Assembly (NCBI GenBank): GCA_026182355.1
Contig: JAPFBL010000566.1
Location: forward strand, 248,001 to 312,000
Source of the DNA: Hermatobates lingyangjiaoensis
Lineage: Eukaryota; Arthropoda; Insecta; Hemiptera; Hermatobatidae
Reading direction: 5' to 3'
Length of the DNA: 64,000 nt
Shown piece after piece: positions 11,787 to 26,700 of this stretch. The notes under the pieces are model-generated. The model saw only the letters and a program-made list of their open reading frames with translations. It made no database searches and had not been told where the DNA came from. The position numbers and the translations under genes are program-made. The first letter of the stretch is position 1; each line of letters opens with the position of its first letter.

Positions 11787-14700
11787 TATACACACAAGCA
11801 TACTCTACCTTTCTCCCCCCCCTCTCTCTCTCCTCTCTCTAAGCTATTACCAATCGAATTAGATAATTAATTTTAGTATAACCTTGCTTAACTAATATAA
11901 AATAATAATACAAGATACTCGCTATTAGATGACCTATTTGCAAACTTATTTCATTTCAGTTTAGTCCTTTTAACTGAGTAGCAACCTAATGTTTACCTCA
12001 TATAAATCTTAGCAACATCTTTTTATACAGGTGAAATATCTCAAATCTTACCTTCTGCGAAGCTTTATAAGTCTTCAATTGATCCTTCTGTTTTTGTATC
12101 GACTCTATTTTCTCATTAAAAGAATCTCCTATTTTTTGCAAATTAGATAAATTCAATTGAGCTGATCGTATTTTTTCAGAATTTCCAGATTTTTCGTAAT
12201 CATTTATCAAATTATGCAACTTTTTTATTTCACTTAATTTATCTTCAAAAATTCTAAGCTGGAAAAGAAAAAAAAAGTTTAACAGATAAATAAATATAAA
12301 ACAATTATTCATATTAAACTCAACTACATGTGTAGTTAGGTTAGGTTGGGTTGCAGTAGGAGTCCCACGAGAGAACACATTGGTCCTTTGTGATACTACA
12401 ACGAAATTTCGCCCTACTCTCAGGGTTTTTTAACGAGAACATGACATCGTATAGGCTTGGTGCCATCAACTTAACGTCCTCTCCAAGGGACGACGTGCTC
12501 CGTTTTTTACCCCCAGATGATACATGGAATTCCAAATATTATTAAAAAAATAATAGAATCGTAAGACAATATCTATTTGCTAGATTTACAGCTTTAGATA
12601 TTGAGCTCTAAATTTGATTATATTCTACGTATATCTCAAATGCGTTAGGTGGGACTCACTTTTTTAAAGCGAGCAAATTATAATAAATGTAAACGAAATT
12701 GAAATCAAATAATTATACTACTTGCTTCAGTAAAATTACCTGTACATTTTTACATTATATTACCTGCACATGTACCTGTACATTATTATACCTGTTTAGC
12801 TAGCCAAACAGCTTAAAAGTCCATAACATCGCTTCTACATTGAATTTCCAGTCCATTCAAATCTTAGCTTTTAAGTTAGCCATACACAAATCTACTGTCA
12901 AAGTTTCAGCTTGCTATGACTTATGGTGGTAGAATTGGTTGTGACAAAATTTTTAGACAAACAAACCAACAGCAATTTTTCTAAGGCTGAATTCGGTTTC
13001 TCTGATATATAAAACGTAAAGATAACTTGAAATAAGTCTGTTCTAAGCAATGTACAGACAAACAATTTCTTTTATTTAAATAGATACAGATTTACTTTAA
13101 TGAAAAAATCAAAATATACATAAATAGTATGATTATTTATACTTGGCTTACCTGGTCGGATGATTTTTTTAGCTCTATCCGGTTGTTGTTATCTACCTGC
13201 TTCATTTGCCTGTTGGCCTGATCTAACTCCACGTTTAGCTTAGTTTTCTCATTCTTCAATGTATATATTTCCCCTTTCAGAGTTGCTATTAACAGTTCTT
13301 CACTTTCTAACTTCTCAGCCAACTGTTTTCTCATTTGAACATTACCACTGGTCTGAAAAAAAATCAGTAAAATAAAACTTTTTATTATTTTTTGCAAAAA
13401 TTTAAAAACATTTCGTTTTTATATAAAATTTTAAAAAAAATAATAATTTTATCACTAACAGTTCAATAGGAATAGTATTTCTCCTCAATGGTTGTAAATT
13501 TAGTTTCAAGAAATTCGTTTTTTTTTTTGTTGATTATACAATTTTTCATAATAAATAGCAAAAGTAAATTATTGATTTAATATATACAAAAATCTAGGAA
13601 GCAATATTTTATGAAAAAACTTGGTTAGATTAACTGATTAGGTTGCAGAGGTTGTCTCACGAGAGAACACATAGAGGCCAAAACTGGCCCTTTTTGATGC
13701 CTTACAATGAACATTCAATTTTGGGAGTCCTAGATTTTACCTAACTCAACTGCAGGGATCTCTAACAAGTACTGTACATCGCTCGGGACCGACATGCTCA
13801 GTTTTATTTACCTTCTGCGTGAATAAATCGAGAGCGAGAGTGAATATGAAACTTAGTCAAGAGGCGAGCACGTTGCCACTGAAGCACTCTCGAGCTCTAT
13901 GATAAAATATTATATCATTGTAGGGTAAAAATCTAATGAAATGGTCTCCACATATAAAAATTTTAATGATATAAACAACGCGTTTCGAACACGTAGTGTT
14001 CTTCCTCAGGCATTAACTAAAAAATACAATGACACCAGAGAGTTATCTATAGTACAAAGTAAATAAGCACAAAAATTAATATAAAATAAAATAAGGCAGA
14101 AAGTACGAACCTAAGGATGAGTGCCTCTGAATAAGACTGACTGAAAACGGAATGGACATGGGTGGGGGTATAGGGTACATCTGTTTCTTATTAAAAGGCA
14201 GGTATATTTTTCTCTTAAAAGTTAGGCTGGGCCTTTACATTTTCTTTTAGACTAAGTGTAGGAAACATATTGAAAAAATAACACACAGAGCTATAACGAA
14301 ATATAAACCAAATATATGTATAAGGAGAAAGTAGAACTTTTTATTTTTTTTTATTTTTATATAAATAAATTAAGAAAAGTTGTACATTTGGGAATTTGCT
14401 CATTGAGGCAAGTAGAAGAATTATCGCGCACTAGTTTGTTGATTTCATAGCCTTCTAAAATCTAATAAGAAACACTACAATGAGTAAATACCACATAATA
14501 ACTGATTGCACTACATTAGAATTAGAAAATATTATATGATCTTACTCAGATACGAGGTGTGTTCAAAAATAAAGGTCACTTTCGTTTAATGTCATAATTT
14601 TATTTATTTACTTCCACCAATGTTACCCTTTTGAAATAGCCTCTTTATAGATATTATTTAGTTATTTCAGGCTTCTTCCAACCCTTGAACCACTACTGAA

Positions 14701-17700
14701 ACTCTATTACAGGAACTCTAATACTCACAGTATGCATAGTTTCATCTATGCATAAAAAATAAGGACTTTTTTTTTATTTTATTATTATTTTTGAGAATAG
14801 CAAAAAGTCACATGGAACTATATCTGATGAATAAAAAGGTTTGCGATCATTATAATATTGTTTTAGCACAAACTTCGTAAACAAGCATTGAAGTATGAGC
14901 AGGTGGTTCAAAAGTCATTTCGTTACAATTCTGGATGTTTTTATCGAATTCTTTCAAACAAACGGTGTTAAAACCTGTTCGTAGCACTACTACTAGCAAG
15001 AAATTTTTTCAAAAATATATAAGTTAACTATATTCCGAAGTGGAAACAAATTAATTAGATATTGTTAAATTTCAGTTATTTCTTGTCTCCTTGATGGAGT
15101 TTTCATAAAGAATAACGTATTTTTAGAAAATTTGTTTATATAGATGATTCGAAATTTGTATACACAGTTAAACATGATACTGTTAAACAGTATAATACAT
15201 ACTGGAATTTAGCAAAGTTAAAGGACGAAGAAATACTATTGCACTGGATATGAGGAACAAAAACAAACATACCTTGATTTGTTTTTCTTGGATGATATTT
15301 TTTTGTTCTTGGAGATTTTGCTTTTTTGTGCTGATAGACCTTAAAGTGCTCTGTAAACGGTCGACGTTTTCCCTTGCAGTGTTGACTTTCAGTCGCGCAG
15401 CATCAAGTTCTAATGAAACTTCATCAAGAGACTTGTCGCTACCTGCTCAAAAAGTTTTCTCAGCTTAACAAAGTCAATATCAACAGGCTGATTTAAGAAT
15501 CAACTATAATTCATTATTGCATAATAATATATTATAAATTGATTAAACATAAAAACGTCCACTTTTTTTTTTAATATACAATTCAAGGATCCAGAAAGTG
15601 AGGTCAAGCAAGACAGAACATGAAAAGGAGAAGCCTGCAACCAACTGACTCATCCTCCCTACACAGGAGTAACTAAAACTGTACACCTAGGAATGATGAT
15701 TATTTCATTAAAAATTCAATATATTGCGCCGCGATACAAATTACATTTTGGGACCACATCATCAAAGACTTTAACCCTTTAAAAATCGCCATATGTGTCA
15801 ACTGACATAATCACTAGTTATAGGGATGTTGATAAATTCTCTTTTTTCATTGATTTTAGTTTATATTAGTGTAATTTGGGAGCAGTCTTTTCTTTAGATA
15901 TATTTTGTTGAATAGTCCGCCGTATTTTATGTTTTTCATTTTCACATTTTTTATATAAGTTTTTCTTAAAGATGCATCTTAAGAATGCATCAATTAAAAC
16001 ATGTTAGCATATAACACAGAATAATTACGAATAATTAAAGACTGAGGTCCATTGTTGAGTCCAGGGGTAGATCTACCTTTGCGGGAGATAAATATACGCT
16101 ATCCATGAAACCCTTCAAGTAACATTATAGATTTTGAATCACTAATTATTATTTATTTGCTCATGCATTATTTGTTTTTGATATGCACATTTTTCATTCA
16201 TTATTTCACTTGTTTATATTTCTGTTATATTAATTTCATATATTTAATTACTAAGTTTTAATTTGATTGACTTTTTTTTTTCATTTTTGTTTATTTTTGT
16301 CTACCGAAAAAACAAAGTTTTAACTAATTCAGCTGTTTGTCAAAACAACTGACACACTAATTTTATTGCAAGTATTCCTTAAAATCACATCAAAAATTGT
16401 GATGGAAAACTCATCTTTCAATAGTTTTGACTTAAAGTTGCTATAGACCTTTAAAAAATAAACATGACCCTTTATGGATATTTTTAATATTAAACAACAA
16501 AATACGGAGAACTAGAAAAAATGAATGATAATAATTACAAATTTTTGAACATTGAAATATATTGAGAATATCAAAGTAATTTTGAACATAAAAATTTTAT
16601 TTTTTATATACTCAATTTAAAATAGTGTATTTTTTACACTTCACCAGTAAAAGTTTTACTTGTATGAAAAGTATATATGTAATGACCCTTCAGTGTCGCT
16701 TTGTATCGGTCGGAGGGCGCTTTCACGTCTCCACTCCTGCGTTTCTACTTCTTTTTCTTTCTGTCCTCTCCTAAAGACGGCAAGAAAGCCAAACTAAACA
16801 CTAATCACTAATTAGTGAATACTAATTAGTGAACACTGAACACTGAGTAAGAATTTACTCAGCAAACTGAACCTTCAATCTGACATTTCGAAAATTTATA
16901 TTTTCATTTTCAAGGCTACGAAAAAAATATAATCTATTACAGTTAACGAAAAAAAAACAACTTCAATCCACAAAACTTCTATACTTTTTATAGGTATGAT
17001 TGTCTGTTATCACTTCTTTTTATTTTATTAATTTGTGTTTTTTTTACTAAATACACTAACTCATATTTTTTCTTGAAGCCAAAAAAATGAAAATATAAAT
17101 TTTCGAAAAGTCGGATTAAAGAACTGAGTTTCTTATCCGATAACTCTCAAAAAGTTTAGCAACAGTCATTGCTCAGTTGTATTCCCTCATTTGGTTCTGG
17201 ATCAATAGTAGTATTTTCAATCAATTTCTTTTGGTGACTGATGAAGAAGTTTAACTTCTTCATCAGTCACCAAACGGGCTTATGAATTAAATAGCTGTGT
17301 AAACAGTTTAACTTCTTCATTCATAAGTCCATTTGATCCATTTTTTTCTTATCTTCCAGTTATTTATTGAAATAGATTTTAGTTTTTAAAAGAAACAGTA
17401 AAAATATGTTTAGAATGGAATCACCAAATGAAATAGTTATGAACTGACATCCAGGAGGTAGTTTGGACTCCAACATCTTTATTTCAGTTTCCATGGACCT
17501 GATCTCCGCAAGGTGTTGTTCTAACAATGTAACATCACTCCGTATACTATCCCCGATTTCTACATCACTCTGAGGTCCAATCAATTCCGAGTTAAGAATT
17601 GACAATTTCTGTTTAGTACATTCTAATTTATGTTCAGATTTTTTCATTTTTTCCCTGAAAATATTTTTTTTTTTCTTTCAATAATAATTTACAGCTTTAA

Positions 17701-20700
17701 CAAAAAAAAAAAAAAAAAAATATGAAATATCACTTACATCAGCTTTGGAATTTCAATTTCCTTTAAATGAGCTATTTTCTCGTATTTTGATTTCAATTGA
17801 AGTAAATGACTGTGTTTTTCTTGGGCTTCAGCTAGTTTTTCCTTGTTTGCTCTTAACTTTGAAGGCACTTCTTTCACTTTTAAGCTCAACTGCAAAGCAA
17901 AATACTCCATAAAATTTACCGCTTAAAACCTGAGACTTAATTCTTTACAAATCTACACATTAGCTCATAAAAGCACACAATTAATATTGGATATATCTTT
18001 TTAGTTTTAACACCCCCAACTAAGAAGCTTTTGACTTTAGTGTAAAGAGTAGCTAATTTTTTAGCTAGGGAGCCATATTATTTACATAACTGATGTAAAG
18101 TAATATACCAAGACCATAGGATTATTTCAGCCTTTATAACCAGAACAGCTGAAAATTCGAATAGTATCCACACTTTTGGCTTACACCTTTAGCGTTGTTT
18201 GTAAAGAGTGGTTCATTTTAGCTCCTCACATTACAGCAGCTATATATTATAATATTGTATATGTGTATATATGTATGTCTGTGGGTATAAGTATATATAT
18301 GTATATATGCGTGTGTATGTGTGTATATATATATTATTAATTGAATATATTATAAGAACATGTAAATTTACACTATATAATGTAATAATTAAGTTGTAAA
18401 TGTATGTAACTTTTGTGTAAACCTGTAATCAATATGGGAACAGGTTAAAGGAAAATAAACTCCCTCATGGTAGGGTTACTAGCCGTGAGGAAAATAAAAA
18501 AAAAAAAAAAAAAATACAGCAGCTCCTCAAGATTCAAAAAGCCTCGCTTTTGAATGCTGACCGAGCTTGATAATGCAAATAAATTGTAAAAAAAAAAATC
18601 AAACTTAAATCTAACATAAGAAAAAAAGAAATATAATACTTTAAATTATTGGATATTATAAAAAAAAGTTTGTGAGAACATTGTGCATGTTTCAAAAAAT
18701 ACTTGTAATTTACTTGTTTCAATAAAATCTCAGTTTATACTAGTGCAAATAGTACAACGCCATATACAAAAAAATTAAGTAGAAACTTACTTCAGATATC
18801 AGTTCAGTTACTTCATCTTCAGAATTGAAGTCCCTATGACAAAGAGGACAGCATGGATCCTTTTGCTCCAGTTTTTGGACATATTTTTTAAACATAACCT
18901 CTGAAGAAGACAGTGTTCCCTTCGTATTCTATAAAAATTCAGTTATTATTAAAATTGAAGATCTAAATCTGAGAAAGTTTGATTGCTTTCGTTGAATATA
19001 AATATATTATGATGTTATAGTAACATGTATTTGAGGGTGAAACATTTTATTTCTTGCAGAACACATGTCATTGATTAGAGGGTAAAGCAGTGTTGATTCT
19101 GAATGACAAGGACAAACGTTTTTGGCTTTCTAGGACAACAATTGAACTTATGAAAAGTGAGTATTATTATAGCAAGCTTGTATATTTTATATGCAGAAAA
19201 AACAAAAATGATTGTTTGCTGTCTAACACTTATAAGACTTTCACCTTTTAGGTACTTCGGGGCAGAAATTGTGGCTCATTTATTATTTGGTACCCATTTT
19301 TAGTCATGGGCGAATCAAATTACCTGGAAAAAATGTAATAAATAAAGTGAAAACATTACTTTAAATTCTGAGGTAAAATGGATAAACCAACAAAAGTCTC
19401 CACACAAATGAAGTTTTATTCAACGCGTTTCGAACACTTTGTGTTCATCATCAGGAAGACACTATAATACAAATTATATCTAATTAGTTACAAAAATTAG
19501 AGTGAAATAATAAAATAAAAATTCAATTAAGAGAATTCAAGACATACCCAAGGATGTGGTACTGACGGGTTGGTCAAGTGAAAACAACTAGTAGGTCAGT
19601 ACCACATCCTTGGGTATGTCTTGAATTCTCTTAATTGAATTTTTATTTTTTATTATTTCACTCTAATTTTTGTAACTAATTAGATATAATTTGTATTATA
19701 GTGTCTTCCTGATGATGAACACAAAGTGTTCGAAACGCGTTGAATAAAACTTCATTTGTGTGGAGACTTTTGTTGGTTTATCCATTTTACCTCAGAATGA
19801 ATAAATACCACACAATTACGAATTGCACAACTAATGATTACTTTAAATGTAAGAAAAATAATTCGAGTCTGGATACAAATGGTCCAAACAAACAATACAA
19901 TTCGTATATGCAGTACATCTCTTCAGATTATATCTAGGATATAAACAAACCAAATGACACTTAGAATTCTGTAACTCAGAAAACAAAAAGATATAAAGAG
20001 GCCAAAGAAATAATAAAAATGCAGTGCGATGAAAACAAGAAAAAATGACCGTTAGAAGGTATGTGAGAAAGGGAGGATATGGAGGGAGTTGAAGAATCAT
20101 GTTGGATATATTAAGGAAATTAGGTAATTTTCTAAACTAAATCTTCCCTTGAATCTTCTAAACTAAGTCTAAAATCACGACTATAAAAGGAAGAAATAGA
20201 AATGTACTAATTTATAGAAATAGTTGGAGGAATTTTAGCCGCCTAGGAATTTGTTTAATAAAACTAAAAGGAAGTATTTTAGCGAAAAGATTTTATAATT
20301 TTCATAAGCATCTAGATCAGGGGCTTTCAACTTTTTTTTTTTTTTTTATTTCTGGACCACCTGAGAGCTATTATGACTTAAAAAAGAAAACATAAATTAC
20401 TAACATGTAAATTTGTTTTTAGGTAAATAAAAAAAAATGTAACAATGAAATATCCAAGGCGTGAGCTGCTGCTGGGTGCGTCAACTTAGGACCCCCCCCC
20501 CCCCCCCCCCCATATCCAATAGGGGGACACGGACCAGCTCCCGGTAATTCAAGGTGTCATTCGACCCGTGCTGATGAATGGTGGCACCACCGGTAACTCC
20601 TGGTGTCTAAAACGGAGCCTCTCAGAGCACCAGGTGATCTCTGGATATTAATAGGGGGACACGGACCAGCTCCCGGTAATCCAAGGTGTCATTCGACCCG

Positions 20701-23700
20701 TGCTGATGAATGGTCGCACCACCGGTAACTCCTGGTGTCTAAAACGGAGCCTCTCAGAGCACCAGGTGATCTCTGAGAGTATCTTATGCCTTATCCTGGT
20801 ATAGGGCTTGCCAGGGTGGATCTCTTATTCCCTCTTTTTATTGCAAATGACCAATCTAATATTCAAAAAGATGTTACAGATCTCGTGGTAACTACAGACC
20901 GGGAAAACCATCCAACAGAAGTAGTTAGGAACTAAGTCCTCTTCTGTATAAACTAATCCAAGACTTTCTACTTTGCAGATAGACCTTCAGGGAGATACCC
21001 TACAGAAATCTCTAAGCTGGGAAGCATGGAGTTTAAAAAGTCAGGACTTTCCGATGCTGCGAAAAAGGAACTCACAATGACAGGAAGGTAGCACAAGATA
21101 CCTGGACTGAGTAGAAACCTGTTCCACTCACCAAGTCCTCGCATGTACGACCACTGGTAAGGGGAAGACTTTTCTGGCCAGAACATCTAGGAGGCCAAGG
21201 TCGAAGTTTCTCTTGGAACGTGTCTTTCGCGGAAGCGACCTCTTCTGTTCGTTTGGCGGTGTATGTGGACGGCTATCCTGTCCACAAGCTGTTCTTTGCG
21301 AGCGAACATGTTGCCCTCATTCAAGAGCCATGGGTGTGCCTGGGAGTCATCGTAGGAATGGGGGGACAGTGAAGGTAAGCTAATCTATGATTACAAAAGC
21401 TCTTCACCAAGAGTGTGCTTACTGTCAACAAAAGTATCAAAGTATTATCTATGACTGAACTCTGTTCCAGAGACCTCGGTAGCGAAGATCTATGTTCAAA
21501 TAGAGGGCAGAACCAGTGAGAAATTGTTTTAGACTCTTGAATCTTCCACTTTGAACATATAATATGACCCTGAGTTGGAGAGACAGGTGGTGGAATTTGC
21601 TGAACGTCGTGAGGACTTTGTGTTAGGATGCGACGCTAATGCCCATCAAACAGTCTGGGGAAGCACGGACATCAACGATACAGGTAAGCTATTATTAGAC
21701 TTTATTGTCGGAAACAATCTAGGTATACTAAATGTAGGAAACAAACCAACCTTCATAACAGGAGATAGAAGGGAGGTATTAGAAATCACTTTGGCAAGCT
21801 CTAGGTCTAAGTAATATAATAGAAAGTGGCACTTAGATAAAACTTCCATTAATTTTATGTGGACCCGTGTGTGTCCATGTGGATCTAGATTATATATTTC
21901 TCAAAATTTGCTTTCTTTATGTAATGTTGTTGTGATATAAAATCTATATTATATGGTTGTGGTATGTACTATATAACTATATTATGGTATATAATCCTCA
22001 TACACGCGGATTGTACTGAAGGCCGGTTTTCTCTGGCCTTCGATTTATCTACGCGGGAGGTGAATAAATCTGAGCAAGTCGTCCCTCGAAGAGGACGTTA
22101 AGCTATCGATCCCGAGCTATCGGTACATTGTTAAAGATCTCTACTCTAATTACACTTGAGTTAGGCAAAATTTAGTATCCCCAATGTAGAATCAATCTTC
22201 ATTGTGTGATATCACAAAGGGCCAATGTTCGACCTACGTGTATTCCCTTGTGGGACTGCCATTGCAACCTAACCTAACCTACATGCCATGCACCTCAAAA
22301 ATTCTTTATTTTTGTGGACCTTCATGTAGAACCCCTGGCGGTTCATGCGGACCGTTCTTATGACCACGATGATATATATCTAGATTATATATTTAGCAAA
22401 ATGTATTTTTTTGAAATAATATGGTTATGTATACATATAGATTGAACTGATAATTGCTTGTAACCATATGTTTTGCAAAGAGAGAGGTAAAATAGATGAG
22501 ATTGATGGATTCTGTTTAAATATTTTCGGTGGTGATCAACATTAATTGTAGCTGAACGGAGATAACGTACAGACTTTGGCTTTCGCGCTATTCTACGACA
22601 CTTTCGGGTAAATTCAAAATAATCTTAAATTTAAATTAACCCAAGAGTAATTTATAATAAGCAAGCTTAAATTAAAATTAATATTATAAGTTTAATTTAA
22701 TACTGTTCAAATTTAAATGTTTGCCAGCTTAAAAATACATATATACTATACTAAAGTTTAAATTGAACTTGGATTATTTTAAATTAATCCAAAAAAGTTT
22801 TATAAAGGGGCTCAAAATTAAATTTGTTAATTAAATTAAATTAATTTTGTTAAGCTCAAAAATAAAGAAATAATGATGGAATAAACTTAATAAAAATATG
22901 AGCCGCTTATTTTGAAAGTGGCCTAATTCCATTTATGTTAAAATCGAGATATTTAAGGGTTTGCGTTTTACAAAATTTAAAAATATTGTCATTTTATTTA
23001 TCAACTAATTTTTGTTATAAAAATTCTTAGTAATTTTAAATAAATTTTGTACAATTTGCTGCAGAAGGTAAAGATAACGTAAAAATGTAATTATTTAAAT
23101 AGCTAGCTAAATTTTTTTGGAAAATGGAATTAGGCCACTTTCAAAATAAACGGCTCATATATACCGATGCTAATAGAAAAAATAACATGGATGTATGCAC
23201 AGTAAACTGTTTTTTGAAATCACAAAGAAAAATGGAAATCTGGAAGTAATTTATAAAATGTTTTCATTAAATTATGCTATTTTACATTAAACCATACCTG
23301 GTCTATGGTATGGTTTAATAAGCTTTAGTAATGTGGATTAACCGTATTTATATAACATTAAACTTGGACTATTTGAAATTAAATTTTGATTATTTTATAT
23401 TAAACTTGATTTTTTTAAATTTAACTTTGTTTTTAAATTAAACTTGGATTATTTGAATTAAACTTCTTTTCTTTTTATTAAACTTGGACTATTTTCAAAT
23501 CAATTTTGATTACTTTAAATTAAACTTAACTTTTTTTAAATTTAACTTGGATTATTTTAAATCAACCCGAAAAATTTGTAGACGCGGATAGTGTTGTACC
23601 TCTGCTTTAGTAGTTAAGAGCAAACCAAAGCCATCTGATTTCACAAAATTGACTACAAAGCTTACTTGTACTTCCTGCAGTTGCTTGCCAGCTTCCAGCA

Positions 23701-26700
23701 AACAAGTTTCAAAGTCCTTTTGACCACAGGCTTCGGTGATTGTACACTCATCTGCTGCCAAATCCTGCTTTGCCCTACGCAGATTCTCGTATAAGTGTTT
23801 TTGTTCAGTCTCATGCGTTGTTAGCTCCCTTTCACAAGTTTTTATTTCATCGGTTTTCGTCTGAATTTCTTCTCCCTATCAAATAAAATAAACTTTACAT
23901 TTACAACTTTTTTTTATCAGAGCAACAGTGGAAAAATCAAAACATTATATTCATCACAGCTCAGCCAGCATAGTTATTCATAATGTACACATATCAAAAG
24001 AGGTAGAATAAATAATAACAGTAACCTCGAAAAATAATAAAACTAATCCTAAATTTTAATATAAATAAAAAAAAATGTTACCAATTTCTGTAGGCAGGCT
24101 TGAAGTTTTATTTGAATTCCCTGTTCGGGAATTTCACCAAGTAAATGTTTAATTGATTCCCCCTGATTTTTTAATCTAGAAAAACAAAAATAAAGTATAA
24201 ATCATTATTTATTATTTGAATCTATCACATTATTAACATGAAATATCCCTAAATATCTTTTTTATAATTCTACAGTTTTTTTTCAATTAAGACTTGTTCA
24301 ATATAAATTAATTAAAATCCACTAATTAAAGGTGGTTAGAGGTTAGAGGTATCATATCTGCCACTAATTAAAGATTTAAGAATTTGGTATCAAACTGATT
24401 ATTATAAATATTTCTGAACTTTGGAAGTTATTCACAGTAGTATTTACTCATGTTAGTAAAGTAATTCAAGCCTTCATATATAAATGTTTTAAACTTTATC
24501 CATATTGTCATCTTCGTTCATCAATACAGTTGATGTATCCTGAAAAACACATCGTGTTCAAAACGCTATATTTATACAAAACATTTCTATATTAATATAT
24601 TTGAAAACTTCAATTATTTTCAATTAGTAAAAATAAAAGTACCACTAATTGTACTACTTCAGAAAAATATAATCATAGGTATTTTAGTTCAATGTTATTA
24701 GCCTCATTTATAACCCATTTGCATAGTAATCACAATTGGCTATATTATTAACTATGATAATTAGTCGTAGATTGTACAAAATACCTAAGTATTATATTTT
24801 AATTTTGAAATTCCCTCAAGGAAATGACTAGGTTACTGATTTCATTTAAAGCTTAAGTTTTATCGTACCATCTTACATGGCAGGCTGATAATAACACTAG
24901 TTACCAATGATAAAAGTTCTCAATGCAGTACGAGCAATTATAATACTATCAATTCTGGGTAAATAACATTAAAAATATATAAAGCACAACCTACATTTTT
25001 TCAACATTTTTTTGTTTTAATTTTTTCGTGTTCTTCTTATCTTCAATTTTGGCTTTTGAATTGCTAACTTTCTGAATCATTTGAACTTCTTTTTCAATTA
25101 ATGATAATTCATCTTCAGCACTAGAACAATCAACACAATGATTAATTAAAAATAATATAAGTTATTTTATACAAAATATAAAATAATTGTTTTTTTAGTA
25201 AAAATTAAAGAAAAATATCCGTTCTTTGTAAATTTTCTTCTCCTGTTAACCGGTTTCGGATCTTCCAAAGTAATATTAAAGAAGAAAGAAAAGTTACAAA
25301 ATACAGTGTTTCTTCATTCTCAAGCTGAAGTGCTCACACCTCCAGGGTGCGATGTCCTCACCTCCAGGAGCAATGTCAAAGTAAATAATAGGATATTATT
25401 ATTCAAGTATTTCTCATAATTTTATTTCTCATGATTGAGTTGGTTATTGAGCTTGTTTGGAAACATCCTATTTTGTTTTCTTTTTCACATCTTAGATTGT
25501 TATTATACACGTTTATGTGAGCAGGATATAATATAAATGTCAGGGGGTCGGAAGTTTGAGTGTAACTTTTTTTAGGGGTACGGGGCTAAAAAAAACACTA
25601 CGTACCACTCCTCTACATTGATCTACCTAAAAAAAAACTACTTCCGTAAAATAAATGGCTTTAAACTACTAAGTGAACAAAGATACTAAAATGAAGAACT
25701 TAAATTAGTAATAAGAATTTGTTAAAAAATTAAAAAAATAATATATGTAAATTTGAATCTTCGCTCTTAGGTTTAGTTGTTTGGGTGATCTGTGATTGAA
25801 CAGTTAGTTGACTTGTCTTCACTTGTCAGTGTACAGTGAGTGTCTTTATTAGAAATGAGTGAAAGGACTATTAATCAATTGACTAGTTGTAATAAAAACT
25901 AACACTAAGTTTATTTGTCCTCCTTTCTCGAAATACTTGCACATTACATATAGTAATTCATTCATGTAAAAAGAAATTAATTAAAGGTTTCATTGTTTTG
26001 AAAGAAAGGAATGAGGCTGGAACCAGGAAAATAAGTAAAAATGTGCTCCACTCATGAAAGTTGCTCATATCTACCACTATAAAATTTCAAATATTTAACA
26101 TTTTTATCATTAATGTATAAAAATAGTTGGTGAAGGGGTTAAAGTTTCATAGCAGCGTGTATCTTTGACTATAGCTCCAATCTCGCATAAATCTTCAAAT
26201 AATATCGTAAACAGTGGCAAACGAGGAAACAAAAGCGAATTTCAAAGAAAATACATTAATACAGGGTGTCCATAAAGTCCGTGTGCGTTTTAAAAAAAAT
26301 ATACCCTTATTTGTAACTGAGATAGAAATGATCTGAAAAAAGGATTAGTAAGAAGTAAATCTATATTTTTTAAAGTTTTATTGAAATTTTATCCACATAA
26401 CCTCCATCATGTAGTAACCTCTTCTAAACAACTCTAAATCACGAATTTCCTAACAGATGAATCGGAAGAGAAGGACCATTTCATTCATCTCCACGTTCGC
26501 CTGACTTGACTCCATTTGATTTTTCTTATAGGGTAGGGGTATGTGAAAACAACTGTGCATGCATCTAAATCTTGTTCATTTGAAGATTTGAAAGCTAAAA
26601 TAACTAATAAGATTTTACGGTTTATTGGAAATCAGTTGGCGCATGTTTTCCGTAAACTGCAAAGCTGTATTACTCTTTATACTCCTAATAATGGGGGACT

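Noticed and set aside
20317..20480. hAT-type left end (aggggctttcaac followed by a T run)
   Set aside because: Only one plausible end was seen and no target duplication could be found.
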